Assembly (NCBI GenBank): GCA_035388225.1
Contig: DAOOPM010000019.1
Location: 1 to 64,000, forward strand
Source: SB25 sp029560875
GTDB taxonomy: Bacteria > Bacteroidota > Bacteroidia > Bacteroidales > Tenuifilaceae
Direction of reading: 5' to 3'
Length of the DNA: 64,000 bases
Within the stretch, counting starts at the first letter, position 1; the number at the start of each line of letters is the position of its first letter. The translations under genes were made by a program, and so were the position numbers. Below the pieces are notes generated by a model. That model saw only the letters and a program-made list of their open reading frames with translations, ran no database searches and was not told where the DNA came from. Positions 46,501 to 55,769 of this stretch are shown here, one piece after another.

Positions 46501-48468
46501 TTATTTTACTGATTCAACCAATTCGGTAAATACTTCATCGCTAACCTTAACAGGAAATTTTGCCTTTAAAGTATCAATCCATTCAGATTCTAGGGTTTCT
46601 TGGTAATCTGCAATAACTTGTCCACGGCAATCGTCGAGCATTTTCTGGTCGCCAGTAGTTGTTGCTAAAATTTCAGTAACAAGTATTGAGCCATCTTTAT
46701 CGGTTGTAACATTAATCCCGTTTTTCCAAGTTTTGAAATTTAAAACATCAGGGAAGTCGGTGTTGGCGGATTTTTCTTCAACTGTAATCACTTCTCCTTT
46801 TTTGTTGAATTTTTCAATGTAATCTTTTGGGTTGATATTATTGCTTTTTCGTTTGGCTAAGCCACTAACAAATTTCTCTTTAATTTTGGCGTTCTTCAAT
46901 GTGTAAACGGCATAGTGAACACGCTCGCCCCAGGTGTATTGGTTTTTGTGTGTGTCGTAATAATTGGCAATGCCTATGCTGTCGGAACTTTTTTGCCATA
47001 CCATTTGGTTCGTAATTTCAAAAAGTAACATACCCTCAAGGTATTCCTTGGAGAGTTGTTTAAATTCTGGATGTTTCTCTGGTAAACGATTTTCTTCAAA
47101 TTCAAGGATTATTCTATTAATCCACTCGCCGTAGGCTACCTTAATAAAACCTTTTAATGTGTTTTGGCCAATAAAACGTTGATTAGCCTCCATAAAACTT
47201 GCAAAATTGGAAATTCTATAACTACCACCGGTGAATTCAAAAATGACAGCATTATCCTTAACCGTTTTGGCCTTCCATTCGCCACGGTATAATGATGAAT
47301 CTAACAGTTCTGTAATAACTTTCAGTTTTGCAGTATCCTCCTTGAAGTTGTATTCCTTCTTAATTTTCTTGATAAAGGACTCTCGCGATTTTTGATTCCT
47401 AGAATCGCGTGCAACATTTGATTTTATCTCAGGTAGCATTTCCTCCTTGGTTCCAACCATCTTTCTTCCAAGACGCTTTACTATATGCCAACCAAATGTG
47501 CTTTGGAATGGTTCAGATATTTGTCCGTCTGCTGATAAGCCGAATGCCACGCGTTCAAACTCTGGGATAATTTGACCAGAACTTAGCCATGGTAATTCGC
47601 CTCCATTCTTAGCTGTGCTTGGGTCTTGTGATTCTTCCTTGGCAATAGTTGCAAAGTCGGTACCTGCTTTTAGTTTATCGCTAATTTCAACAATTTTTTT
47701 ACGGGCATTCTCTGCATCTTGTGGGTTAGCGTTAGGTTGAACGCGAATCATTATATGCGCAACCTTAACTTGCCCTTGGGCTGGGCGCTTGCCGTGAACT
47801 TTAATTATATGATACCCGAAGCGTGTACGAACTGGTTTCGAAATTGAATCAATAGGTGTATTGTATGCCGCAGTCTCGAATGGATATACCATTTGGAATG
47901 CAGTGAAATAACCCAAGTATCCACTGTTGCGTGCAACAGAAGGGTCGTTACTTGTTGAAAGTGCCACCGCGCCAAACTGTTCACCTTTCAGTATTCTGGT
48001 GCGAGCCTCTAAAGCCTTTTTGTAGAGTAGTAAAGTATCCGCAGGTGATGCATTCTCTGGAACATTAATAAGTATATGGCTAGCGCTTACCTCGTACTGC
48101 ATTCTTTCATAGGCCTCGTTGAGCAGTTGCTCATCGCTCGCAGCATCGGTTAAGTAAGGTTGTGCTAATTGCTTAATATATCCTTGGTACTCTGAAATGA
48201 AAGCCGATGATGTATCAATTTTAGCTTCCTTGGCTGCTTGTACCTTCAATTTGAAGTTGATGAAAAGTTTAAGGTAGTCTTCCAATACAGCCTTATCAAT
48301 AGATGTGCCTGATACGTTGTTTTTTAAGTAGATGCTTTTAAATTCATCAACAGTTACAGGATTATCGGCAATTGTAAGTAGTACTTTTTGTGATAGTGGT
48401 TGCGAAATTGCAATATTACACGCCAACGCAGTGATTGCAACAACAATAATACCTTTTACACGTCTCAT
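46501..48468 (-). CDS. Periplasmic peptidyl-prolyl isomerase with two parvulin domains
   Basis: About 655 residues with a signal peptide (1-22 from the chosen ATG, ending NIAISQ). A SurA-type N-terminal part and two successive parvulin units follow, each with an ASHILI or VAHIMI strand, a FGAVALSTSNDPSVARNSGYLGYF-type loop and a GYHIIKVHG or GWHIVKRLG end. A C-terminal portion with further chaperone-like helices closes the protein. It probably folds outer-membrane or secreted proteins. The ATG at 48468 fits a normal signal peptide; the longer frame (48489) adds seven residues. It heads the run of chaperone genes after guaB. Confidence 0.88.
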   Translation of the reverse strand: MRRVKGIIVVAITALACNIAISQPLSQKVLLTIADNPVTVDEFKSIYLKNNVSGTSIDKAVLEDYLKLFINFKLKVQAAKEAKIDTSSAFISEYQGYIKQLAQPYLTDAASDEQLLNEAYERMQYEVSASHILINVPENASPADTLLLYKKALEARTRILKGEQFGAVALSTSNDPSVARNSGYLGYFTAFQMVYPFETAAYNTPIDSISKPVRTRFGYHIIKVHGKRPAQGQVKVAHIMIRVQPNANPQDAENARKKIVEISDKLKAGTDFATIAKEESQDPSTAKNGGELPWLSSGQIIPEFERVAFGLSADGQISEPFQSTFGWHIVKRLGRKMVGTKEEMLPEIKSNVARDSRNQKSRESFIKKIKKEYNFKEDTAKLKVITELLDSSLYRGEWKAKTVKDNAVIFEFTGGSYRISNFASFMEANQRFIGQNTLKGFIKVAYGEWINRIILEFEENRLPEKHPEFKQLSKEYLEGMLLFEITNQMVWQKSSDSIGIANYYDTHKNQYTWGERVHYAVYTLKNAKIKEKFVSGLAKRKSNNINPKDYIEKFNKKGEVITVEEKSANTDFPDVLNFKTWKNGINVTTDKDGSILVTEILATTTGDQKMLDDCRGQVIADYQETLESEWIDTLKAKFPVKVSDEVFTELVESVK

Positions 48469-48527
48469 TCTTACAAATTTTAAATACAACTTAATGGGTT
48501 AAATATGTAATTAGTTTTGTTTAAATG

Positions 48528-50009
48528 CTATGCACCTCCGTCGCGGCTGTAGTTTGGAGCCTCGCGGGTAATTGCCACATCGTGAGGGTGACTCTCAACC
48601 ATACCGGCGTGAGTAATTTTTACAAATTTAGCATCCTTAAGTTTTTCAAGGTTTGGAGCACCACAGTAGCCCATACCAGCCTTCAAACCACCAATCATTT
48701 GGTAGAAAACTTCGTTCATGGTTCCTTTGTACGGTACGCGTGCTACAATTCCTTCGGGTACAAGTTTCTTGATATCGTCCTCAACATCTTGGAAATACCT
48801 ATCCTTTGAGCCTTGCTGCATAGCATCGAGTGAGCCCATTCCACGATATGACTTGAATTTACGACCGTTATAAATGATAGTTTCGCCGGGCGATTCCTCA
48901 ACTCCTGCAAATAGCGAACCTGCCATAATGGTGTCGGCTCCTGCTGCAAGGGCTTTAACAATATCGCCTGAGTAACGAATACCACCATCGGCAATAACCG
49001 GCACCCCTGTTCCTTTAATAGCGTTGGCAACATCCCAAATTGCATTTAGCTGAGGTACACCAACACCAGCAATAATGCGTGTTGTACAGATTGAACCTGG
49101 CCCAATACCAACTTTAACTGCATCGGCACCGTTATCAACTAACATCTTTGCAGCATCAGCGGTTGCGATATTCCCAACAACAACCTCTAAGTTGGGAAAC
49201 TCGCGCTTAACCTGTTTAAGCATTTCGTTTACGCCTTTAGTGTGACCGTGGGCTGTGTCAATTACAACAGCATCAACCATTACATCGTAAAGGGCTTTTA
49301 CACGAGCCATTGTATCGCCAGTAACTCCAACACCAGCCGCAACGCGTAAACGTCCTTTTGAGTCCTTGCTGGCATTTGGGTTGTCCTTAACCTTGGTAAT
49401 ATCCTTGTACGTAAGTAATCCTATCAGTTTATTGTTCTCGTCCACAACGGGTAATTTCTCAATTTTATGCTCCTTAAGAATTGCGGTTGCCCTCTCAAGG
49501 TCGATTGATTTAGTTGTGGTGATAATATTTTTGCTTGTCATCACTTGGCGAATTGGGGTTTTCATGTTTTCATGAAAACGTAAATCGCGGTTGGTAACAA
49601 TACCTATAAGCAACCCGGCTTTATCCACCACGGGAATCCCTCCAATGTGATACTCGCGCATCAACGCCAAAGCATCGCCAACTGTGGCATCTGGGTTAAT
49701 TGTAACGGGTTCGTAAATCATTCCATTCTCGGCACGTTTAACCTCACGCACTTGGCGGGCTTGCGCCTCAATACTCATATTCTTATGAATTACACCAATT
49801 CCACCTTCACGGGCAATTGCAATAGCCAATGCCGATTCGGTTACTGTATCCATAGCTGCAGAAACTATGGGTGCTTTAATCTCAATGTTTCGGCTAAAAC
49901 GAGTGGTTAAATCCACATTCCGGGGTAGAACCTCTGAATATGCTGGAACCAGGAGCACATCGTCGAATGTAAGCCCATCGGCCATTACTTTGTTGCTGTA
50001 GAATGACAT
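48528..50009 (-). CDS. guaB: IMP dehydrogenase
   Basis: A 493-residue enzyme that oxidises IMP to XMP with NAD+, the first step to GMP. The TIM barrel is interrupted by a pair of CBS domains (about 95-215: QVMTSKNIITTTKSID and GIVTNRDLRF). The catalytic cysteine is C308 in GPGSICTTR, followed by the mobile flap YRGMGS. It has full family length. It lies upstream of the chaperone genes with a 59-base gap; this neighbourhood is common in Bacteroidota but the functional link is unclear. Confidence 0.97.
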   Translation of the reverse strand: MSFYSNKVMADGLTFDDVLLVPAYSEVLPRNVDLTTRFSRNIEIKAPIVSAAMDTVTESALAIAIAREGGIGVIHKNMSIEAQARQVREVKRAENGMIYEPVTINPDATVGDALALMREYHIGGIPVVDKAGLLIGIVTNRDLRFHENMKTPIRQVMTSKNIITTTKSIDLERATAILKEHKIEKLPVVDENNKLIGLLTYKDITKVKDNPNASKDSKGRLRVAAGVGVTGDTMARVKALYDVMVDAVVIDTAHGHTKGVNEMLKQVKREFPNLEVVVGNIATADAAKMLVDNGADAVKVGIGPGSICTTRIIAGVGVPQLNAIWDVANAIKGTGVPVIADGGIRYSGDIVKALAAGADTIMAGSLFAGVEESPGETIIYNGRKFKSYRGMGSLDAMQQGSKDRYFQDVEDDIKKLVPEGIVARVPYKGTMNEVFYQMIGGLKAGMGYCGAPNLEKLKDAKFVKITHAGMVESHPHDVAITREAPNYSRDGGA

Positions 50010-50215
50010 ATGTTGAACAGGTTAATGTTTAAAAATGCGGCAAGTTATAAAAAAATAGCGGAACCTCAATTGTTCTTTGAAAATCAATATACAAATTGTG
50101 TGTTATATTATGTGAAAGCCGAAGGTTTATCGACAGAAAGTTGGACACCAGCAGAGAATACACACGTAACCGCATAAAAAACATAACTCATGGTGAATAT
50201 TATCACAAAAAGTAT

Positions 50216-50223
50216 TATCTTTG
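50216..50223 (+). promoter_or_regulatory. Candidate -7 element of the DUF4143 ATPase gene
   Basis: TATCTTTG matches TAnnTTTG and lies 16 bases before the ATG at 50240. An imperfect dyad GTGAATATTATCAC lies just upstream (50194-50207). The rest of 50010-50215 holds no gene. Confidence 0.4.
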
Positions 50224-50239
50224 AATAAAAAAACAAAAA

Positions 50240-51361
50240 ATGTATCCAAGATATTTAAGAGAAAAAATTGAAAGAAGAATAGGTTCGGGTAAAGCTATAG
50301 TTGTTATCGGGCCAAGACAAGTCGGAAAAACAACTCTTATCGAATCTATACTTGAAAAGAAAGATTATTTGTTACTTGATGGGGATGACCCCAAAACAAG
50401 AACGCTATTAACAGAGCCTAATACGGAACAAATTCGGACAATTTTAGGGAAATACAAATTTGTATTCATAGATGAGGCTCAAAGAATTGAAGGAATTGGG
50501 CTCACCCTGAAAATAATTACAGATAGATTCAAGGATGTCCAATTATTTACAAGTGGTTCTTCTTCTTATGACTTAACCAATAAAATAAATGAGCCATTAA
50601 CCGGCAGAAAGTGGGAATATCAATTGTTTCCTATTTCATGGGAAGAGTTCGAAAACCATCACGGGTATTTAAATTCAGAGCAACAATTAGAAAACAGACT
50701 ACTTTATGGATTTTATCCAGATGTGTTAAATAATGTTGGAGATGAAATTAGTATTCTACGAAATTTAGTCAATAGCTATTTATATAAGGATATATTATCA
50801 TATTCGGACATTAGAAAGCCTGAAGTGCTTGAAAAGTTGGTTCAGGCTTTAGCCCTTCAAGTAGGTAGCGAAGTGAATTATTCAGAATTAGCACAGATTG
50901 TTAATGTAGATAAGAATACTATTAGCAAATACATTGATATACTTCAGCAAGGTTATATTATTTTCAAACTGGGTAGTTTTAGCAGAAATGTTCGGAATGA
51001 AATAAAAACAAACAAGAAAATTTATTTCTACGACAATGGCGTTCGTAACATGGTTATTGGAAATTTTAATCCTCTAGATTTAAGAACTGATAAAGGTGCG
51101 TTATGGGAAAATTTTTTAATTTCTGAGAGAATGAAACAAATCGAGTATAAGCAAAGTCTTGCTCGAACATATTTTTGGAGAACCAAACAGCAGCAAGAAG
51201 TTGATTTTGTTGAAGAAAATAGTGGAAAGTTAATCGGATATGAATTTAAATGGAATAAAAAGAAAAGCACAAGATTACCTAAAACATTTGTTGAAACATA
51301 TAATGCAGAAAGTAACGTGATTGATAAAAATAATTTTAGAGAATTTGTAATAATGAAATAA
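50240..51361 (+). CDS. ATPase with DUF4143 domain
   Basis: A 373-residue P-loop protein of the AAA_14 plus DUF4143 kind. The Walker A motif is GPRQVGKTT (near residue 25), the Walker B motif FVFIDEAQRI (about 75-85), then GSSSYDL. The DUF4143 C-terminal part contains NSYLYKDILSYSDIRKPEVLEKL, a winged-helix-like VGSEVNYSELAQIVNVDKNTISKYIDIL and a nuclease-like end (VDFVEENSGKLIGYEFKWNKK). That last pattern, with spaced D, E and K residues, resembles the PD-(D/E)xK nuclease fold. Function is unknown; many genomes carry scattered copies. It stands alone between guaB and recQ. Confidence 0.88.
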   Translation: MYPRYLREKIERRIGSGKAIVVIGPRQVGKTTLIESILEKKDYLLLDGDDPKTRTLLTEPNTEQIRTILGKYKFVFIDEAQRIEGIGLTLKIITDRFKDVQLFTSGSSSYDLTNKINEPLTGRKWEYQLFPISWEEFENHHGYLNSEQQLENRLLYGFYPDVLNNVGDEISILRNLVNSYLYKDILSYSDIRKPEVLEKLVQALALQVGSEVNYSELAQIVNVDKNTISKYIDILQQGYIIFKLGSFSRNVRNEIKTNKKIYFYDNGVRNMVIGNFNPLDLRTDKGALWENFLISERMKQIEYKQSLARTYFWRTKQQQEVDFVEENSGKLIGYEFKWNKKKSTRLPKTFVETYNAESNVIDKNNFREFVIMK

Positions 51362-51397
51362 TACCAGCGCCCAACAGCTATTTTTGTAGTAAACATT

Positions 51398-53329
51398 TTG
51401 GTTTTGGAAAGATTTGAGCAAATACTTAAGCATTACTGGGGTTACAGTTCGTTCCGTTCCATACAGCGCGATATAATTGAATCGGTTTATAAAGGGAACG
51501 ATACGCTAGCCCTAATGCCAACAGGTGGTGGAAAGTCAATTACTTTCCAGGTGCCAGCATTGGCTATGGAAGGTATTTGTATTGTTGTAACGCCGCTTAT
51601 TGCCCTTATGAAGGACCAGGTGGAGAATCTAAAAAAACGAGGCATAAGGGCTACAGCAATTTACTCAGGCTTATCCAAGCACGAAATTGATGTGGAGTTG
51701 GATAACTGTGCCTATGGCGAGGTTAAATTCCTCTACGTTTCGCCGGAACGCTTAACCACACAGCTATTCAGGGAGCGATTGCGCAAGATGAAGGTGAATG
51801 TGGTGGCTATAGATGAATCGCACTGTATATCGCAGTGGGGATACGACTTTAGGCCTTCGTACCTAAAAATTGTAGAGCTACGCGAACTTCTGCCTAAGGA
51901 AGTGCCATTCCTAGCGCTTACTGCAACCGCAACTCCCGATGTGGTGGACGATATACAGCAAAAACTTGGTTTCAGGAATGGCAAAGTTTTCAGGATGAGT
52001 TTTGCCCGCGATAACCTTGTTTACCTTGTCCGCAACGTAGAGGATAAAATAAAGCATCTGCTAAAAATTGTAAATAGTATTCCCGGAACTGGCGTGGTGT
52101 ATGTTCGTAGTCGCGATAAAACCAAGGAGATTGCGTTGATGCTCCGCAAGGAGGGTATCTCGGCCGATTACTACCACGCAGGTTTAACCATGGAAATTCG
52201 CAACGCCAAGCAATCCGACTGGCAAACCAACAAGACTCGGATTATTGTGGCCACCAATGCGTTTGGGATGGGGATTGACAAGCCCGATGTGCGGTTTGTA
52301 GTTCATATTGATTTACCCGATTCGCCCGAGGCCTACTTTCAGGAAGCTGGGCGGGCTGGGCGCGACCAAAAATTGGCCTACGCAATTCTGCTCTTCAATG
52401 ATTCTGATGCTTCGAAAATTGACCAACGGTTGGAGGCAAACTTCCCGCCAATTGAGGATATCAAAAGAACCTATCAAGCATTGGGCTCGTACTTAAACAT
52501 AACATTAGGCGCAGGCAAAGGGGAGATATACGATTTTAACCTGATGGATTTCTGCTCGGTTTACCGTATGAACTCTGTGAAAGCATACAACTCGCTAAAA
52601 ATTCTGGAACGTGAGGGATACATTGAGTTGACCGATGAGCTGGATAACCCTAGCCGTTTAATGTTTACGGTCGATAAGCAGGAACTATACAAGTATCAGG
52701 TGGCGCACGCCGATATGGATAGGTTTATCAAGGTGATTCTGCGAAATTTCACCGGAGTATTCTCCCAGTATGTGCGGGTTGATGAGGCTTACCTTAGCCG
52801 TTTGGCAGCAATGCCTACCGATAAGATTCTGGGAAACCTTAAAACGCTAAGCCGACATAAGGTTATTAATTACATCCCCAGGAAGCGCACACCGCTTATA
52901 ATTATGACCGAGGAGCGGCTGGATGAGAAAAACCTGAGGATAAATCCCGAATCGTACAGGATGCTCCACGATAGATTTGTTAGCCGTGTTGATGCGCTTA
53001 TTACATACGCCCGCAGCCAGACAAAATGCCGTAGCCAAATGCTGAGCGAGTACTTTGGCGAAAAGGACTCGTACCGATGCGGCAAGTGCGACATCTGCAC
53101 CCAGCGCAACGAGTTGGACATGAGCAAGTATGAATTCGACATGATTTTGGAAGGAATAAAATCAGCAATCACTCAAACTCCCCGCTCCGACGAGGAGTTG
53201 ATAGATAGTCTAAAACGAAATCCAGACAGAGTTGTAAAAGTAATTCGATATTTGCTCGACAATGGAAAGATTATTCGAAATGAGCAAGGTCAATTGTGCT
53301 GGCATGGCAAAAGGAATACTGATTTATGA
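51398..53329 (+). CDS. recQ: ATP-dependent DNA helicase RecQ
   Basis: A 643-residue 3'-5' DNA helicase. The Walker A motif is PTGGGKS (41-47), DESHCISQWGYDFRP is the DEAH and aromatic-rich loop, and GVVYVRSRDKT and QEAGRAGRDQ are helicase motifs. The RQC zinc site is seen in CRSQMLSEYFGEKDSYRCGKCDIC. The C-terminal part is short for a HRDC domain, which seems absent. There is no ATG in the right place; the start is TTG at 51398 or two codons later (51404). It follows the DUF4143 gene after 36 bases on the same strand, so its transcript may be shared. Confidence 0.94.
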   Translation: MVLERFEQILKHYWGYSSFRSIQRDIIESVYKGNDTLALMPTGGGKSITFQVPALAMEGICIVVTPLIALMKDQVENLKKRGIRATAIYSGLSKHEIDVELDNCAYGEVKFLYVSPERLTTQLFRERLRKMKVNVVAIDESHCISQWGYDFRPSYLKIVELRELLPKEVPFLALTATATPDVVDDIQQKLGFRNGKVFRMSFARDNLVYLVRNVEDKIKHLLKIVNSIPGTGVVYVRSRDKTKEIALMLRKEGISADYYHAGLTMEIRNAKQSDWQTNKTRIIVATNAFGMGIDKPDVRFVVHIDLPDSPEAYFQEAGRAGRDQKLAYAILLFNDSDASKIDQRLEANFPPIEDIKRTYQALGSYLNITLGAGKGEIYDFNLMDFCSVYRMNSVKAYNSLKILEREGYIELTDELDNPSRLMFTVDKQELYKYQVAHADMDRFIKVILRNFTGVFSQYVRVDEAYLSRLAAMPTDKILGNLKTLSRHKVINYIPRKRTPLIIMTEERLDEKNLRINPESYRMLHDRFVSRVDALITYARSQTKCRSQMLSEYFGEKDSYRCGKCDICTQRNELDMSKYEFDMILEGIKSAITQTPRSDEELIDSLKRNPDRVVKVIRYLLDNGKIIRNEQGQLCWHGKRNTDL

Positions 53330-53447
53330 TATTTGTAATGATTTTATTGTCTGATATTTAGGTGTAAACAAGATTGCTAGGCTAGAAAAATTTCATTGTT
53401 AAATAAAATGCTAACAAATGTCAGAGTTTATAAACTTATGTATCTAT

Positions 53448-53455
53448 TACATTTG
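53448..53455 (+). promoter_or_regulatory. Candidate -7 element of the proline dehydrogenase-like gene
   Basis: TACATTTG matches TAnnTTTG and lies 40 bases before the ATG at 53496. Confidence 0.4.
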
Positions 53456-53495
53456 CAACCAATTTTATGAATAACCTTTTAAACAAACATAAACT

Positions 53496-54407
53496 ATGTT
53501 CAATAAAATGATTGCAGCAATGCTGCCCTATTTTCCAAAAAAACTTATCTGGATTTTCTCTAAGCGTTACATTGCGGGAGAAAGTGTTGCCGACGCTATC
53601 CGTGTTTCAAAAGAGTTAAACAAGGAGGGTATTAAGGTTACAATTGATATTCTTGGCGAATTTATCAAAAACCTCGATGAGGCTGAAAAGAATAAAGTTG
53701 AGTATCTTGAACTTATCGATACTATTGAGAAGGAGAAGATTGACGGTAACTACTCGCTAAAACCAACAATGTTTGGTTTGTTGCTCGATAAGGAAGTTTG
53801 CTACCAGCACATTCGCGAAATAGTTGCAAAAGCAGCTTCGTACAACAACTTCATTAGGGTTGATATGGAAGATTCTCCTTGCACCGACATGGAGATTGAA
53901 CTTTACCGTAGACTTAAAGCCGAGTTTCCTAAGAACGTAGGTCTTGTTGTTCAGGCTTATTTAAAGAGAACTTTGAGTGATTTGGAGAACTTAATGGATA
54001 TTCATTCAAAAGAAATCCCTTTAAACTATCGTCTATGCAAGGGTATTTATGTTGAGCCTGCTGCAATTGCTTACAAAAGATACGAGGAAATTAACCAACA
54101 TTTCCTTGAGGACTTGGAGTTTATGATGAAGAATGGAGTTTATCCAGGCATTGCAACTCACGATAAGCCTTTGGTGGAAGGTGCTTACAAGCTAATTGAA
54201 AAGTACAATGTTCCTAAAAATATGTACGAGTTCCAGATGCTTTACGGTGTAACTCCTGAATTAAGGAAGTCCATAGTTACAAAGGGACACACAATGCGCG
54301 TTTATGTTCCTTATGGTAAGCAGTGGTTTGGTTACTCTACTCGCCGTTTAAAGGAAAATCCTAAAATGGCAAGTCTAATTATAAAAGCATTATTCTTTAG
54401 AGGATAA
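53496..54407 (+). CDS. Proline dehydrogenase-family protein
   Basis: A 303-residue flavoprotein of the stand-alone PRODH/PutA-barrel family. It would oxidise proline to pyrroline-5-carboxylate with FAD and pass electrons to the quinone pool. Motifs fit the family: TIDILGE near residue 50, FIRVDMEDSPCTDM, the barrel strands NYRLCKGIYVEP and GIATHDKP, and FEFQMLYGV-like EFQMLYGV with a closing RVYVPYGKQWFGYSTRRLKENP. It has its own terminator. No pyrroline-5-carboxylate dehydrogenase gene is adjacent. Confidence 0.9.
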   Translation: MFNKMIAAMLPYFPKKLIWIFSKRYIAGESVADAIRVSKELNKEGIKVTIDILGEFIKNLDEAEKNKVEYLELIDTIEKEKIDGNYSLKPTMFGLLLDKEVCYQHIREIVAKAASYNNFIRVDMEDSPCTDMEIELYRRLKAEFPKNVGLVVQAYLKRTLSDLENLMDIHSKEIPLNYRLCKGIYVEPAAIAYKRYEEINQHFLEDLEFMMKNGVYPGIATHDKPLVEGAYKLIEKYNVPKNMYEFQMLYGVTPELRKSIVTKGHTMRVYVPYGKQWFGYSTRRLKENPKMASLIIKALFFRG

Positions 54408-54428
54408 TTTGTTTGGGTTAGCTATCAA

Positions 54429-54456
54429 AATCCAGGCTTTGGCCTGGATTTTTTAT
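54429..54456 (+). terminator. Terminator of the proline dehydrogenase-like gene
   Basis: AATCCAGG (54429-54436) pairs with CCTGGATT (54443-54450) around a 6-base loop and a T-run follows. It lies 22 bases after the stop codon. Confidence 0.85.
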
Positions 54457-54511
54457 TTAGTATCGTTTACTTATAGCCTCTAACTTCAGTCTTCTTCATT
54501 CTGATTTTTGA

Positions 54512-54546
54512 TTTGTATGTTTTTCCCAACCATATACTTATCTTTG
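54512..54546 (+). promoter_or_regulatory. Candidate promoter of the DUF5063 operon
   Basis: TTTG (54512-54515) and TATCTTTG (54539-54546), 23 bases apart, fit the Bacteroidota -33/-7 pattern, 22 bases before the ATG at 54569. Confidence 0.5.
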
Positions 54547-54568
54547 TAGCCAAAATTTGAATAGCTAA

Positions 54569-55171
54569 ATGGATACTAAAAGCATTGTGTATAGCAGAAA
54601 TGTTGTGGAGTTTGCCACTGTAGCCAAGGAGTTTTGCACATTCCTAGAGACCTGTGAGTACCATAAAACAAAAGTTTTTGTGGCTACAACCAGTAAGCTG
54701 TTGCCCTTGCTCTATTACAAGGCCACTTTGCTTCCAAAAACCGAGCCTGTTTACGACGAGGGGAATGAGCAATTTGTTACTGAGTTGGATTATAGGTTGA
54801 TAGAGTCTAAAATTGAAGATTTATTGGGTCAGCATAACGACTTTTTGGAGATATACGATAAGCGAGCCGATGCAAATGACGGACATTTCACAGTTAGTAT
54901 TGCAGAGTATTTAGCCGATATTTATCAGGATTTAAAAAACTTCACCATGCGCTATCATGTTGGAAACACCGATGTGATGAACGATGCGCTTTGGGAATGT
55001 ACCGAGAATTTTGGGGAGTTTTGGGGAATCAGACTGGTCAATCTTATCCGAGCATTTCATATTCTTGAGTTCAGTAATATCGATTTAGAAAATATTGTTC
55101 GCAATAATGATGAAAATTCCCGTAAGAGCGCTTCCGACTGGTTTACTAAAGATGATAACGATTTAGACTAG
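54569..55171 (+). CDS. DUF5063-domain protein
   Basis: A 200-residue cytoplasmic, helix-rich and acidic protein of the DUF5063 family, of unknown function. It has no signal peptide or catalytic motif that I can see; the conserved part includes FCTFLE, YLADIYQDLKNF and WGIRLVNLIRAFHIL. It is the first gene of a tightly packed unit with a 3'-5' exonuclease (four-base gap) and an rRNA methyltransferase, which suggests an RNA-related role; that is inference from neighbours. Confidence 0.85.
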   Translation: MDTKSIVYSRNVVEFATVAKEFCTFLETCEYHKTKVFVATTSKLLPLLYYKATLLPKTEPVYDEGNEQFVTELDYRLIESKIEDLLGQHNDFLEIYDKRADANDGHFTVSIAEYLADIYQDLKNFTMRYHVGNTDVMNDALWECTENFGEFWGIRLVNLIRAFHILEFSNIDLENIVRNNDENSRKSASDWFTKDDNDLD

Positions 55172-55175
55172 TTGA

Positions 55176-55769
55176 ATGTTTGCCCCGAATATAGATAATG
55201 ATGAGATTGTGAAATTGCCACGCCTGAGCTTTGCTGGCGAGGCGTTTGTCATTTCTACAGAGGAAGAACTATGGGATAAAATCAAACTTTTTTCAACAAG
55301 CAGTATTCTTGGTTTCGATACAGAATCCAAACCTTCTTTTAAAAAAGGTCGAAATAATGGAATTGCCTTGGTGCAGCTTTCCGACGAAAAAACCGCATTA
55401 ATCATAAGGGTTAAGGAAGTTGGACTGCCCAATGAGTTAGTGGCTATCCTTGAGAATGAAAAAATAGTTAAAGTAGGTGCGGCAATTCGCGACGATTTGA
55501 AAGGGTTAAAGAGCATCCGAAATTTTAATCCTAAAGGATTTGTTGACTTGCAGCAAATAGCAGGCAACTACAATATTGAGGGTCAGAGTGTAAGGAAGTT
55601 GGCCGCAATTGTACTTGGTGTTAGGGTTTCTAAGAGCCAGCAGTTGAGCAACTGGGAGGCGGAGAGTCTTTCCTTTGCACAAATTGATTATGCTGCAATC
55701 GATGCGTGGGTTTGCAGAGAGATTTATCTGAAATTAAACGCAATCAATCCAATAAAATTTTCAAAATGA
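55176..55769 (+). CDS. 3'-5' exonuclease (RNase D/DEDDy type)
   Basis: A 197-residue DEDDy-type exonuclease domain alone. Acidic motif I has D48 and E50 (GFDTESKP), a middle motif is VGAAIRDDLKGL, and motif III is QIDYAAIDAWV with the Tyr and Asp of the family. It would trim RNA or DNA ends. It lacks the HRDC domains of full RNase D. Its stop codon overlaps the start of the rRNA methyltransferase by four bases (ATGA), so the two are probably translationally coupled. Confidence 0.9.
   Translation: MFAPNIDNDEIVKLPRLSFAGEAFVISTEEELWDKIKLFSTSSILGFDTESKPSFKKGRNNGIALVQLSDEKTALIIRVKEVGLPNELVAILENEKIVKVGAAIRDDLKGLKSIRNFNPKGFVDLQQIAGNYNIEGQSVRKLAAIVLGVRVSKSQQLSNWEAESLSFAQIDYAAIDAWVCREIYLKLNAINPIKFSK

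Noticed and set aside
50010..50239. A possible tRNA, attachment site or gene remnant before the DUF4143 gene
   Set aside because: No cloverleaf, no direct repeats at the ends and no open frame of note were found.
55706..55765. A start for the rRNA methyltransferase 20 codons earlier
   Set aside because: It overlaps the exonuclease by 60 bases; the ATG at 55766 sits in a typical ATGA stop/start overlap and begins at the PUA domain.
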